Assembly (NCBI GenBank): GCA_028671895.1 | Contig: CM053810.1 | Span: 29,801,501-29,865,500 of the forward strand | DNA length: 64,000 bases | DNA from: Oenanthe sinensis | Lineage: Eukaryota > Streptophyta > Magnoliopsida > Apiales > Apiaceae | Direction of reading: 5' to 3' | In this document: piece after piece, positions 47,679 through 58,112 of the stretch | Layout: every line of letters begins with the position of its first letter | Position numbering within the stretch: position 1 is the stretch's first letter | Notes under the pieces: model-generated | Databases searched by the model: none | What the model was told of the DNA's origin: nothing | The model's input: only the letters and a program-made list of their open reading frames with translations | Position numbers and translations under genes: made by a program

Positions 47679-49049
47679 ATGGAGTCTGCCAGTAATCTAG
47701 TAAACACTACTCTGTGTCTTGGCAATGTTTCTTCCACCACAGTTCCTTCCACTTCTAAAAATAGAAATAGGAAGAAACCAAGAAAGCAAGTAAATCCTGT
47801 GTCCACCTACACTAATCCAATCTCTAGGTCTATCAAAACCCAAATGCAACCAGGGTGTCTGATTCATTTAGATAAAAGAACTGAGCTTTATCAAATGTTT
47901 GCCAAATCCAATTGGGAACCCATGCTCTATTATCCTAATAGAAGGGTTCTTCCTAACATGGTGACTGAGTTCTACAATAATATGAATGTGAGGTATGGAG
48001 CTGGTGATGTTGTCTTTATCACATCTGTGGTAAATGGCAAGGCATTGCTACTTGATCACATAGAATTGTGTAAAGCCTTGAAACTAAGCCAAAAACTTCT
48101 GAACCTAGCCAATATTGACATCACAAAAGAGTTTGTTTTTAACAAAATGGAACTCAAACTATTCCTATCTGTCTTTTGTGAAGTAGAAATACCTCATAAC
48201 TTGTTTGTAGAGGATAAAGGTGTGTCTTATGAGCATTTTTCCCCTATATTCCAAAACTTGGCATTGATCATGAGAGGTAATATTTTTCCTAGTACTTCTG
48301 GTGACAAGTTAATGACATTTGCTGAAATTAAGCTAATGTATAAACTTGCCAGTCAGAAAGTTACTTTCAATATCACTTATGTTATTTTGCTTCAAATGAT
48401 CAATGGATTCAAGAATGGATTTATGCTCTATGGACTACTCTTAACCAAAGTTTTTGAGTATTTCAAGCTTAATGTCAATCAGCTGCCTCATTTTCAAGTT
48501 GCAAGTACCATTTTTGATAGGGCTATAAGAACAGTCATACCCCTTCCTGGATTCTCAGGTCCTCCACCACCTTCAGTGATCAATCTTGATACTGATGATG
48601 CTATAGTTCCTGCCATTCCTGCAATTCCAAACACTAACCCTGTCATTCCCAACCTTACTTCTATCACAGCCCTTGAAAAACAACTCTTGAACCTTCAAGA
48701 AAGTCATGCCAACCTTGAAGCCTTGTGTAAAATTCTTCAAACTGATATCAAAGCTTTGACTGAAAAGCTTGAATCAACTGAAACAAAGGTAGGTGTACTA
48801 ATTTCCATTCTTGGAAACTCAGTGTCTAGGGCTGGTAGACTTGAGGATGGATTGTCCCAACTGATAACAACCCAACTAGGTTTGATGGACATCCCATTTC
48901 TACCCCTTATGGAAGAACCACATGATGACCAACCTGTGATGGCACTAGGTACTGAAGGGCCAGTAATTGTTGATGAAGTGAAGGATATGGACACAGATGC
49001 TGTAAATGATGCAATCCCAGAGAAATCTGAGTTTGAAAACATGGCATAA
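47679..49049 (+). CDS. Sirevirus 3' envelope-like ORF, 456 aa
   Basis: I chose the ATG at 47679 (MESASN); an upstream in-frame ATG at 47559 would add 40 hydrophobic residues (VTALLNTCVFLLLNTC...), which could be a signal or membrane segment or merely open leader. From 47679: a Ser/Thr-rich N-terminus; a basic patch NRNRKKPRKQ at 28-37; a folded region about 55-270 with LPNMVTEFYNNM at 91-102 and a following VVFITSVVNG block, resembling the putative plant transposon protein/envelope-like domain found in Sirevirus and Athila 3' ORFs; a Pro/Ile-rich hinge; a coiled coil about 329-375 (heptads of Leu/Ile); and an acidic tail. No C-terminal membrane anchor is visible, so an envelope function is doubtful. 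The frame is intact. Confidence 0.75.
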   Translation: MESASNLVNTTLCLGNVSSTTVPSTSKNRNRKKPRKQVNPVSTYTNPISRSIKTQMQPGCLIHLDKRTELYQMFAKSNWEPMLYYPNRRVLPNMVTEFYNNMNVRYGAGDVVFITSVVNGKALLLDHIELCKALKLSQKLLNLANIDITKEFVFNKMELKLFLSVFCEVEIPHNLFVEDKGVSYEHFSPIFQNLALIMRGNIFPSTSGDKLMTFAEIKLMYKLASQKVTFNITYVILLQMINGFKNGFMLYGLLLTKVFEYFKLNVNQLPHFQVASTIFDRAIRTVIPLPGFSGPPPPSVINLDTDDAIVPAIPAIPNTNPVIPNLTSITALEKQLLNLQESHANLEALCKILQTDIKALTEKLESTETKVGVLISILGNSVSRAGRLEDGLSQLITTQLGLMDIPFLPLMEEPHDDQPVMALGTEGPVIVDEVKDMDTDAVNDAIPEKSEFENMA

Positions 49050-50605
49050 GCCTCTTGACATCTGATTTCTAGTTTCTTTAGAAGTTGGAACACTTCTATG
49101 GTGGTCTGTCTGTTTGTTTGTCTAATTATGTATGTTGTCTTGTGACTGTTGCATATTGTCTGCTATGCTTTTGATTTGTGCCTCCTTTTGCTGCAGTTGT
49201 TTAGAGGCAGTGAGTATGTAAGATGACCTGTAGTCTAAGTAGTACTAGGTCATGTTAGCAATACTCTAAGTTGTGTTTGATCAGTTGAAGCAGTATTTGA
49301 AATGAATGAATCATTTTCTAGCAGCAGTTGTCATCTCATTTTATATGCTCATTTTTTGGTTGATTCCTTACTAACACAGTCACTTGCAGGTACACAAGAC
49401 AGGTCATATTTACGACTGACAGTTGCTTAGTGATTAGTTAGTAATGTGCTGAAATTAAGTCAACTTTTTCTTCAGATAATACAAGTTCTAACTGTGTGTG
49501 TGCTTAAGAACTGTATCTACTACTAAAGTATACATTTGTTAGTAATATTGTTTAGATTATTATTGAGAACCCCCCATCCCCCTTTGAAATTTCATAAGTG
49601 TTCTTCTATCTCAAACTGCTGCAGGAATTAATTTGATGCTATGGTGCTAGTCACTATATTAACTGCTAATTCAGTTATTATTGTATCACTAGCAAACTGT
49701 TTTATCATTTTTACTACTCATTTGTTTGATAAACAGGGTTATGAATTTCAATACAACACCTGGTATTTTTAATTCATATTAACCAGAAACAGCAAATTCG
49801 AATTATCAAGCAGCAACAGGAGAAGGATTCTAATTCTATACGTGAACTCAGCATTTATATTCAAGTACATAAATTTATTCACAGCTGAATAAATTTTAAA
49901 GGGAAGTTTTTATACTCTATCTCCTCAAATTTGTAAATTTAGAAATTTAATTAAGTTTTCAAAAACTCATAATTATCTTTGAAAATTAGATTTCTACTTA
50001 TAAAGTTGTTTTTGATATTCAATCTCAACAAGGGGAAGAGAGTGTAAAATGAATATTCATGAGAGAGTTGTAATAAAGGGGAAGAGAGTTGAAATGAATA
50101 TAATTGTTCATAATTTGGTAAAAATAAAGGGGAAGAGAGTTAAAATGAATATGCTTAAATAAAGGGAAGGGAAGTGTAATTTAGATGGGATTTTATTCAA
50201 TAATAGAATTCTAATCTACCAATATTTTGCAGCTTATAAGGAATTGAAAATTGATACAGAATTTTAATTCTTATCAAATGGAAGGCATACAGCAAATTTT
50301 TTTTTGAAATTGGAGTATACAAGCTGAAACTGGAGTAATGATAAGTGCTCACTTATCAAAGGGTATACATACTCAATTTTTCTGTGTGCATCCTAACTAC
50401 TGCATAATATTCTGGTTGTCTATCTGCTATGCATTTAAAATCAAGAAAGATTTTCAACACTATAGGGGAAGTGTTAATTAGATTTTAATAATCGTAAAAT
50501 GCATAAATTAGATAGTTGCATACACGTAGGGGAAGTCTAGGACTGTCACACACATATTTAATTTTACACTAGAATGTTTCGACAAAATATCAAAAAGGGG
50601 AAGAT
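49050..50605 (+). other. Sirevirus 3' untranslated region with repeated polypurine tracts
   Basis: No coding sequence. Copies of an aaaggggaagagagtt-like purine block occur near 50030, 50076, 50126 and 50161 (the last imperfect), and shorter aggggaag blocks near 50465, 50528 and 50595. The last (aaaaaggggaagat) directly precedes the 3' LTR and is the functional polypurine tract. Tandem or dispersed polypurine tracts upstream of the 3' LTR are a reported hallmark of Sireviruses. Confidence 0.8.
50592..50605 (+). promoter_or_regulatory. Polypurine tract of the Sirevirus
   Basis: aaaaaggggaagat, ending at the first base of the 3' LTR; the primer for plus-strand DNA synthesis. Confidence 0.9.
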
Positions 50606-53600
50606 TGTGAGATACAGTCTTATGGATTAGGTTTTGATTATTTTGTCTTAATGATAAGTGTAAATTAAATTAGCATTAGGAAGTTACTAATTAATATAGT
50701 AATCCTCCCTTAGGTTATTCAAAGTGACAATCAACGAGAAGAAAGTCAAATTGAGTCAAACTGCTTTCATAAACAAAACTAAATGATTTTCTTTCTACAT
50801 ATATTTAGATAAGACTTATCAAAATAATGATAAAATCAAATCTAATTTATATATGTTATAGTTTGAGGCATATACTGAAGATGAACAAACAAAGTATTTT
50901 AACACTGCTTTTACGAAACAGAAAATGTGTTATCTATTCAAAAGAGTGTTTGTTTTAAAGGTTTTCAAGGGAATATATTTTCAATATATTTTCTAAATAT
51001 ATTTGTTCAATTTATCTTCAACAAAGTTCTGCCTAGATATAAAATACAGATTTTATCCCGGAAGCCCTGAATTGTCCTATTTCTTTGGATAATTTGTATT
51101 TTAATTCAAATTAAATATTCCTTGGACTTCATAGTCATTATTATTTTAGGAATATTATATTTGAATATGTTTTGAGTCAAAACTTTAGTCCAAACGTTGA
51201 CAAGTTCCGACAAATGGCTATCGAGTATTGTTTCGGGCTGTAGGGACAGCGAAACGATCTTTTTCTCAAAGTAGTATCTACTCATGTCCAAATGACTTGA
51301 AACTTGGGGAATGTCATTAGAATATTGAAAAAGAATTTTAGGATTTTTTTCATAATTTTTGGGTGACTTTTATTTTTGACCTGTATTCCCGATTACGTTA
51401 TTGGTTGTTCGGTCAATTAAACGTCAATGAAGGTCAACTCCAAATTGAGTAGGATTTTGACCATGACCTATTGGGATAATTCCCAGATGGTTCCCAAATT
51501 TTCATAATTTTTGGAGCATATTTTGAAAAACGTCATATTTCCAACGTATCGTTCGGTTTCGTGTTTATTAGCTTTATTAATTAACTGAATGATGTTAGCA
51601 CATTTTTCCAAGCACCTATGTGGCCTCTTTCAGCTGATACAACTTTAATTTGAATTGTTGTGGCTCTCCTTGCTCCATGTAAACCCTTGTCCCCTTGTCC
51701 CCTTTTAAAATAAATCAAAAATGCCCCATTTTTGGCCTATAAATAAAGCCCTCCCCCCACACCATTTCTCAAGCCATTTAGTGCCAAGTATATGCTGCAC
51801 ATTTCACTCCAAAGAAGCTCTCAAGATCAGTAGCTTTTCATCTCCAAGAGTTCTTGCCCTTTAAGCTTAGTTCTTACATAGATCTTACCTCTTTCAAGCT
51901 TAAAAACCCATATACTTGCACTTTAAACACACCAACCATACAAGTCCCTTTAGGCTACCCAAAGACCATATATCTACTGCCCTTAGACTTGTTTAGTTGT
52001 CCCCAAAGTTATACCAAAAGATCATATTCCGGCGATTTTCCGGCGACTTTTTCCGGCGACTACTTTTTGTGTGTTTTTGGCTTCAAAATTGGCTTTTTCT
52101 CTTGATTTCTCTCTAGATCTCAAGGGTTACAAGTTGATTCCATTTTTATGTGTTAGTACACATATTAGGCAGATTATAAATAGATTTGTGCTTGCTTGGT
52201 TTGTTTGTTAGATCTATTATATAGTTAGCCTTGTCTACGATTTATATAGTTACGTGCTTAAATTGTTTGTTTGTTGTTTTCTATATAAATTGTGGTAACC
52301 GTTGGAAGAGCCTTACTATATACTCTTGCTCTTCACAACAAATTAGTTGTTCATATCCTTGGCTTACCTATCCGGGATTAATAACAACTCCAAGTTACTT
52401 AAGTTCCGAGTAGAGACCGATTTGTATAAATCTCATATAGAGGTATAAACAAAAGGACTCCTTGTTGAATTTGGTAATTAAACTAGCTTTTATTCCAAGT
52501 AGAGACCAATTTGTATAAGTCTTATATAGGACATAAACAAAAGGACTCCTTGTTGAATATTTGCAAGTTAGCCCACTTTATTTCCGAGTTGAGATAATAT
52601 TTGTATAAGTCTATATTATAAGACATAAACGAACATCTCCTTGTTTGAAATAAAAAGAGGCATAAACTAACTTATATTCCGAGATTAGAATATTTGTATA
52701 AATCTCATATATTATTTAGAGATATAAACAAAGCTCTCTCGTAGAATATTTGTAAAGTTTAATCTCACTTTAATTCCGAGTCGAGAATTTTTGTATAAGT
52801 CTATATATTAAGACATAAACAAAAGTACTCCTTGTTTGAATTATTAAGTGAAAGAAGCCAACCTAGATTCCGAGTTAGATACTATTCGTATAAGTCGAGG
52901 TACGACATAAACGAAACATCCTCGTTTAATCTTAGTGGTTTATTTCGAGTGTGTTTTATAGGCCAACTTAAATGTTGCTCTAGGCCTTATAAACAACTTG
53001 ATTTCTGAAACGAGCTTGACATAAGTCAAGTCAATATATTCGGCCATTAGTTTAGATCATATACCCCGGCCTTATATATCGAACAAAAATAAATAAAGTA
53101 GTTAGAAAACGTACTTGATCTCATTCAAGTCAAATATATTTGGTCTATAACTTGACCTTATATATCCCTATATATATTATATATATATTTAATTTAAGTG
53201 CTTGCATTCATACGCTTTACATATCGCTTTTACTTTAGCATACGCACTTAAATTACTGCATACACGTTCACACACAACGTGTGGTTCGTCCTTCTCACGA
53301 AGCGACTTACCCCGACTCACATTTATATATTTTGTTGCTTCGGCTATATTATATATATCTGTTTGTTTCCGGTCTAGTACAGTAATATACTAGTCCACCA
53401 ATCTTCTTTTCTTAAACAGGGATTATTAAGTCGTAGTACTGGTTGTCTAGACTTTGTTAGTGAGGTGAAGTGAAGTGAGGTGATCCTTGTTCTAAGACCC
53501 AAGTCCTAGGCACGCCGACGGGAAGTTGGGTGTCTCTGCACCGTGAGGAAAAGGAAAGACCCAAGACCTAAGACCTAAGATCCAAGACCTACAGAGGGTT

Positions 53601-54138
53601 AGAGGAACATAGTCTACGCAGGGTTGTAATTTATTTTTTTCTTACTTGTATTTGAGGAGGTAACGGGAAGTTACGCTCCAAGATAAACTTGTAAGGGTTC
53701 TACTTAGATTGTGAGGAGGTAGCGGGGAGTTACGCTCCAAGATTAGTCTAGTAGGGTTTGCTATTGTATTTTGAGGGGTTAACGGAGAGTTAAGGTCCGA
53801 GATAAATACATAGTGGTTGTAACAGGCTTCTCCGCCGCTATAAGGAGTGAATCTTTTTATAGTGGGAAAATCTCGAGTTCAGGGAGGGACTCGGGGACTG
53901 GATTAGGGGTGAGCGGATCCGTTAGGGGATTGCGCCATCGCAAACCAGGATAAAAATCTTGTGTGTGGTGCTCCATTTCTTTACTCTCTTTTAATTTCCG
54001 CATTTGATTTACTAGTTGACTAGTAACATTTTTAAAAGAGAAGAGAAAATTTTAAAACGCTAAGCTCTAATTTTTAAAAGGGTATTAAGCTATTCAACCC
54101 CCCCTTCTAGCTAATACCCCATCCTTACGGACCTAACA
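50606..54138 (+). repeat. 3' LTR of the Sirevirus (3,533 bp)
   Basis: Same length as the 5' LTR and collinear without net indels. About 15 substitutions were noted by eye, for example near 50762, 50907, 51196, 51422, 51601, 52769, 53330, 53617, 53632, 53785, 53901 and 54005. It carries the same TATA box (51738-51745), 93-bp units (52403-52962) and hairpin units (about 53652-53813). Confidence 0.96.
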
Positions 54139-54368
54139 CCTTCCTTTTTTAAAGTAGTTAGATTCAAATTTATTATTATTATAATGACAGATAATGAATA
54201 TATGGATCATTGTTGGAGTTCATATATTCTAGCCATTACCTAAACCATTAGGACTCATTATTTTATATTATTTATAGGTAATGATAGGTAATGAACTAAG
54301 ATATGTTGGACTTGCTCTTAATTGCAGAAAGATTCAATTCTTGTATTCCTATTTCTTGTATTTCTATT

Positions 54369-54574
54369 GAGAAATGCTAGAGTTCCCAAATTATTTTTAA
54401 AAAAAGTTCTAAAATAATACTTGTTTTAATTGATTATCAAAATAATAAATGAGATGGACCCCTCGTGCATTCACATTAACACCCGAATTAAAACTTTTCA
54501 TTCTGTCATGTCACTGTGTCACATCATTTTAAATAAATATTTTAGGAATATTATTTGGGTCCATAGCATTACTC
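54369..54574. mobile_element. Small MITE-like element (about 206 bp)
   Basis: The terminal inverted repeat is imperfect: left gagaaatgctagagttccca, right (inverted) gagtaatgctatggaccca. AT-rich interior, no ORF. The ends resemble Mutator-like plant MITEs; target duplication not resolved. Confidence 0.6.
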
Positions 54575-54899
54575 AATTCTATTATTCTGTTGAATTTTGA
54601 AAACAACTTGGAGCACTGCTGTTATTAATGCTCTGGTTGTTTGCCTTGTTATGTTAAAGTTAAATTTACTGTTTACAAAGGATTATAATTTGTATGGGGC
54701 GTTGTGGGGATGTTTTTAACTTTCTAGTAGTTTTAGGAAAATTGTTTGCTCTCTCACGCTTGGTTTTACTAGAACATGTTCATCAAAGTGAAATTGTTAT
54801 TACAGGGCAATGCTCTTACCTTTTATTAGGAGCATGAAAGTTGGGGGTAATTGTTATTACAATTGTTTAGGCTCTTATCTTTTCTAGTTCATGTTAGAT

Positions 54900-55760
54900 A
54901 TAACAACACGAACTAACATCTTTTAGGCTCTTGCTAGAAATTCGAGTATTATTTTTTTTCCTTAGCAATAACCATGATTATGTAAAGTTCACAAGTATAC
55001 TCTTAAAAGAAATACTTATCATATTTCCAATAGAATTAAAAAATTTAGACTTATACATGAAAATGTGTAAAATTATTCTATATCTTGATTTATTAATACT
55101 GATCCGCATAAACCTTGTAATATGATGTACGAACTAAGTACTCCTAAATTGAAGAGGTACTAAACAGTTTAACTACTATTTATATAGGCTAAGCCTTTTT
55201 GTTAAGAATGACGTGTGGTATATTGATAATGGTTGTAACTGTAAATTATTTTTCAAAAAAGTTCTCGAATAATATTTGTTTTAATTTACAGTTAATCATT
55301 GAACTAAAGTACAACTTGATCTTAACAAGTCAACTATATATGCCAAGTAATCTTTCGTCCATCACAATGTTCTAAAGTATGATTAGTTTTACATTGTTTG
55401 TGTGATGAGATTCCAAATGTGCGATTAATCATTGGATTAAAGTATAACGTGATCTCAATAAGTCAATTATGTAATAATGTTTGCCAAGTAATTTTTTGTC
55501 GGTCACATTAATCTATAAACGGATGCAAGATTATCCTTACATTGTTTATATGATAAATAAATAAACATATACATACATATATGTGTGTGAGACATTGACA
55601 TTAAATTTTGGGTCATGTTAACACGAAATTCATTAAAACTATATATTTAAAAGAATATGTATAAAAATTAGTCGAAACTTTGTTTCATTAAATATCATAT
55701 ATGTGAAACGTGTGAATATTATATTTATAATTTAAAACTTGTGAATATTGTGTTTATAAT
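54900..55760 (+). pseudogene. Eroded Sirevirus gag/pol fragment
   Basis: Diverged and full of stops, but collinear with the intact Sirevirus from about 40670 to 41480: the ORF2 tail, the ggtac...gtttaac stop junction, the protease start (tgtggtatattgataatggttg for the WYLDSG region) and the gag-pre-integrase segment (catatatgtgaaacgtgtga). About 125 bp of the protease/gag-pre-integrase region is duplicated in tandem (about 55296-55420 and 55424-55560). It lies in the same orientation as, and only 0.8 kb from, the young Sirevirus, and is much older. Confidence 0.75.
55237..55293. other. Perfect 12-bp inverted repeat around a shared 40-bp block
   Basis: aactgtaaatta at 55237-55248 and its exact inverse at 55282-55293 enclose a block (ttttcaaaaaagttctcg...) also present at about 54389-54437 inside the neighbouring MITE-like element. 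It looks like a small insertion in the protease remnant. Confidence 0.6.
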
Positions 55761-57289
55761 ATGATTGATTAGTTTGAATGGTAAAAAAAATGATAGGATT
55801 ACCATATCACAGTAAAATCAGTACACATCCATTTGATGCGTATACATGGCGACATATCTCAAAAATAGGAGTACCATATCTTTTATAATGAAATTTACAT
55901 TCATTTTTGTTGTACGTATTTAAAAATAAAAACCACACATTAACTATGCGTATTCACGGATCACGCATAGTTAATATATGTTTGTGGTGGATATTTTAGG
56001 CCGCTATTATCTATAGTTGCAATTAGAAGTACATTTATTACTGAAATAATCTTAATCTTTAAACTAGACAGTACTTTTTTTTACCACTGCATATAACCAG
56101 TCAAATATTCAATCTTGGATTCTGATTCTTGTACACTGTATTGCAAACAAACATGTGTCCCTTTGAACTTCCAACTTCTGTCTTCTTCGTTCTAAAATAA
56201 TTCTAAATTAATTAATTTTTTAATTAATTTAAGAAATAAATTAATTCTAAGTGAATTAATTTACTAATTAAAATAACTAATTAATTTAATTAATTAAGAG
56301 AGAATTAAATTAAAGTCTTGACTGTAAGACCATTGTTGATGTAGATCAAATATTTCTGTTCTTCAACAATAACATTTCTAACCACTTGAACTTTTTGATG
56401 ACGAATCTTCATTGTTGACACCATGTGCACTGATCTGGTTCACAGATAACTAACTAAAATATTGATTCTCATTTATGCTGTAGTGATCTTTATATCTTCT
56501 CTTGTCATGCCTTGTCTTCTTTTTATTTTTTCTCTATAATTTCCTTCTTCTGGAATCTTTCTATAGTAGGCACTTAAAACCTTTTGTATCTTCTGAACTC
56601 CATGAGATACTACTCTTTTATTTTACACTGATGCTTGAACATATAAATGAACTTCTTCTAGTGTTGAATAGCAGTCATGTCAGAATTTTTCAGATATTCT
56701 GATTCTTCGTGTCTAGTTAACATTCTTCGACTTGATTCTTGTTATCACGTTTATTATTTACTTCCCTTTCTAATCTGAGTTGAGTTGTCATCTAATAATT
56801 ACAAATAGGCCTTGGCATATGTCTTACCAATAGGAATAAAATTCCTAATTATTAGTTGACAGTTTCCTTCTGAAATTCTTTTTCCTTTCCATAGCATATC
56901 TGCAATATAATTGCCTTTATCTTCAAAGATTTTCCATTACTGTGATCAACTTCCAATTCAGCTTTAGCTTTATTGACTATGAAAGACTTCAGATTTTGAT
57001 GATCTTCAGACTCTGATAGACTATAGACTCTGATCATCTCCTAGACTCCGATTTGCATCCAGACTCTGGTTTTATTTCTTTTGAAAATCTTCCAAGTACA
57101 AATGACATCTATGAATGAATATGGACTGTCTAGACTCTGATTATATAAATGTTCAAAGACTAGAAAGACTTATTACAAATAAACTATGCAAGACCTTGTT
57201 CTAATATTTTGTATATTATCAAATGAATATATATTCCTAACATTAAAAAATAAAATTTTGAAAAATAGTTTGTCGAACTATGTTTTTTA
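55761..57289. other. Intergenic and relict sequence without recognised gene
   Basis: AT-rich, no gene. Around 56627-56790 it resembles 24207-24390. From 56990 to 57150 the words agactctgat and tagactc recur several times, suggesting an old degenerate repeat, possibly a minus-strand LTR remnant. Confidence 0.45.
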
Positions 57290-57348
57290 TACGCATTAAA
57301 GTGCGTGCAAAAAGTTTAAGGGACGACTAATTAGGGACGGAGGGAGTA
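57290..57348. mobile_element. Stowaway-like MITE end
   Basis: Terminates in agggacggagggag followed by TA, the inverted form of the common plant Stowaway/mariner end TA-CTCCCTCCGTCCC, preceded by the typical gtgcgtgcaaaaag word. The other end was not identified, so it is truncated or diverged. Confidence 0.55.
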
Positions 57349-57701
57349 TTAACTTATCATATAATTACTATTTCAATTACTAATTAACTTCTAATTATGA
57401 ATGTAATTACTAAATATTACCAAATATAATTTACCAAATATAAGTTGACTTATTATTTAATAAAAATAATTTTACGAGAGATTAAAGAAAAATGATAGAA
57501 CGACTCATTGACGAGAAATGTGTTTAACGAGAAAGCAATTCAATAAGTAAGACCGTGATAATTGTTAAAATTTAATACTCATGTATTAGTACTTACCACC
57601 TAATTAGTATTTCAATTACTACTTATCTTCTAATTAGAAATATAATTATTAAACATTAAGATATTCTAATTGTATGTTTTATAAAAGTAAAATTTATTAA
57701 A

Positions 57702-57922
57702 TATTCCCTCTATCTTGAATTTATTGGCCGTATACAAATTTTAAAAGTCAAACTTGTTTAAGTTTGACCAAAAAATATATATTATTTATTAATAACTTTA
57801 CAAATTTTAAAATTTTATTTAATAGTAAATCAACTATATTTTTTAATTATATTTTTTTCATAATTGTTTTGTCTAATAATAATTAATAATTATTGGTCAA
57901 TTATTATAGGATAGATGGAGTA
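57702..57922. mobile_element. Stowaway-like MITE (about 217 bp)
   Basis: The body 57704-57920 has imperfect terminal inverted repeats (left ttccctctatcttgaat, right inverted ctccatctatcctataat) continuing to tggcc/tgacc. It is flanked by TA dinucleotides at 57702-57703 and 57921-57922. AT-rich, non-coding. Confidence 0.7.
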
Positions 57923-58112
57923 TAAGTTAACTTATTTTCTAATAAAAATAATTTTATGAAAGATAAAGAAATACGATAGAATGATTTATTGGTAAAAAAT
58001 GTGTTTGACGAGAAAACGGCTTAGTAAGGAAAAATGTGATAATTGTTAGAATTTAATACTAATTTTATGAATTTTATTTATAAATGATAAAATTTATTTA
58101 GTATGTTATAGA

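Larger units (their letters stand above)
34399..54143 (+). mobile_element. Complete Sirevirus-type Ty1/copia retrotransposon, 19.7 kb
   Basis: The element is 34404-54138 (19,735 bp), flanked by CCTTC at 34399-34403 and 54139-54143. LTRs are 34404-37936 and 50606-54138, both 3,533 bp and in constant register (+16,202), with about 15 differences counted by eye (about 0.4%). The order is LTR, tRNA-Met primer site, gag, second zinc-knuckle ORF, pol (protease, integrase, RT, RNase H), spacer, envelope-like ORF, spacer with repeated polypurine tracts, LTR. Integrase before RT makes it Ty1/copia. Large size, long coiled-coil Gag with CCHC knuckles, 3' envelope-like ORF and multiple polypurine tracts point to the Sirevirus lineage. 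Low LTR divergence means recent insertion. It lies about 0.6 kb downstream of the LanC-like gene, in the same orientation. Confidence 0.95.
34170..54330. mobile_element. Possible MITE split by the Sirevirus
   Basis: To the left of the Sirevirus are aaagtccaatag (34190) and aaagtccaacggtg (34255). To the right, tatgttggacttgctctta (about 54303) gives taagagcaagtccaacata when inverted, the usual start of a common class of plant MITEs. Both flanks share AT-rich ggtaatg/cattacc words. Removing the 19.7-kb insertion would leave an element of a few hundred bp. The ends are only approximate. Confidence 0.4.
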
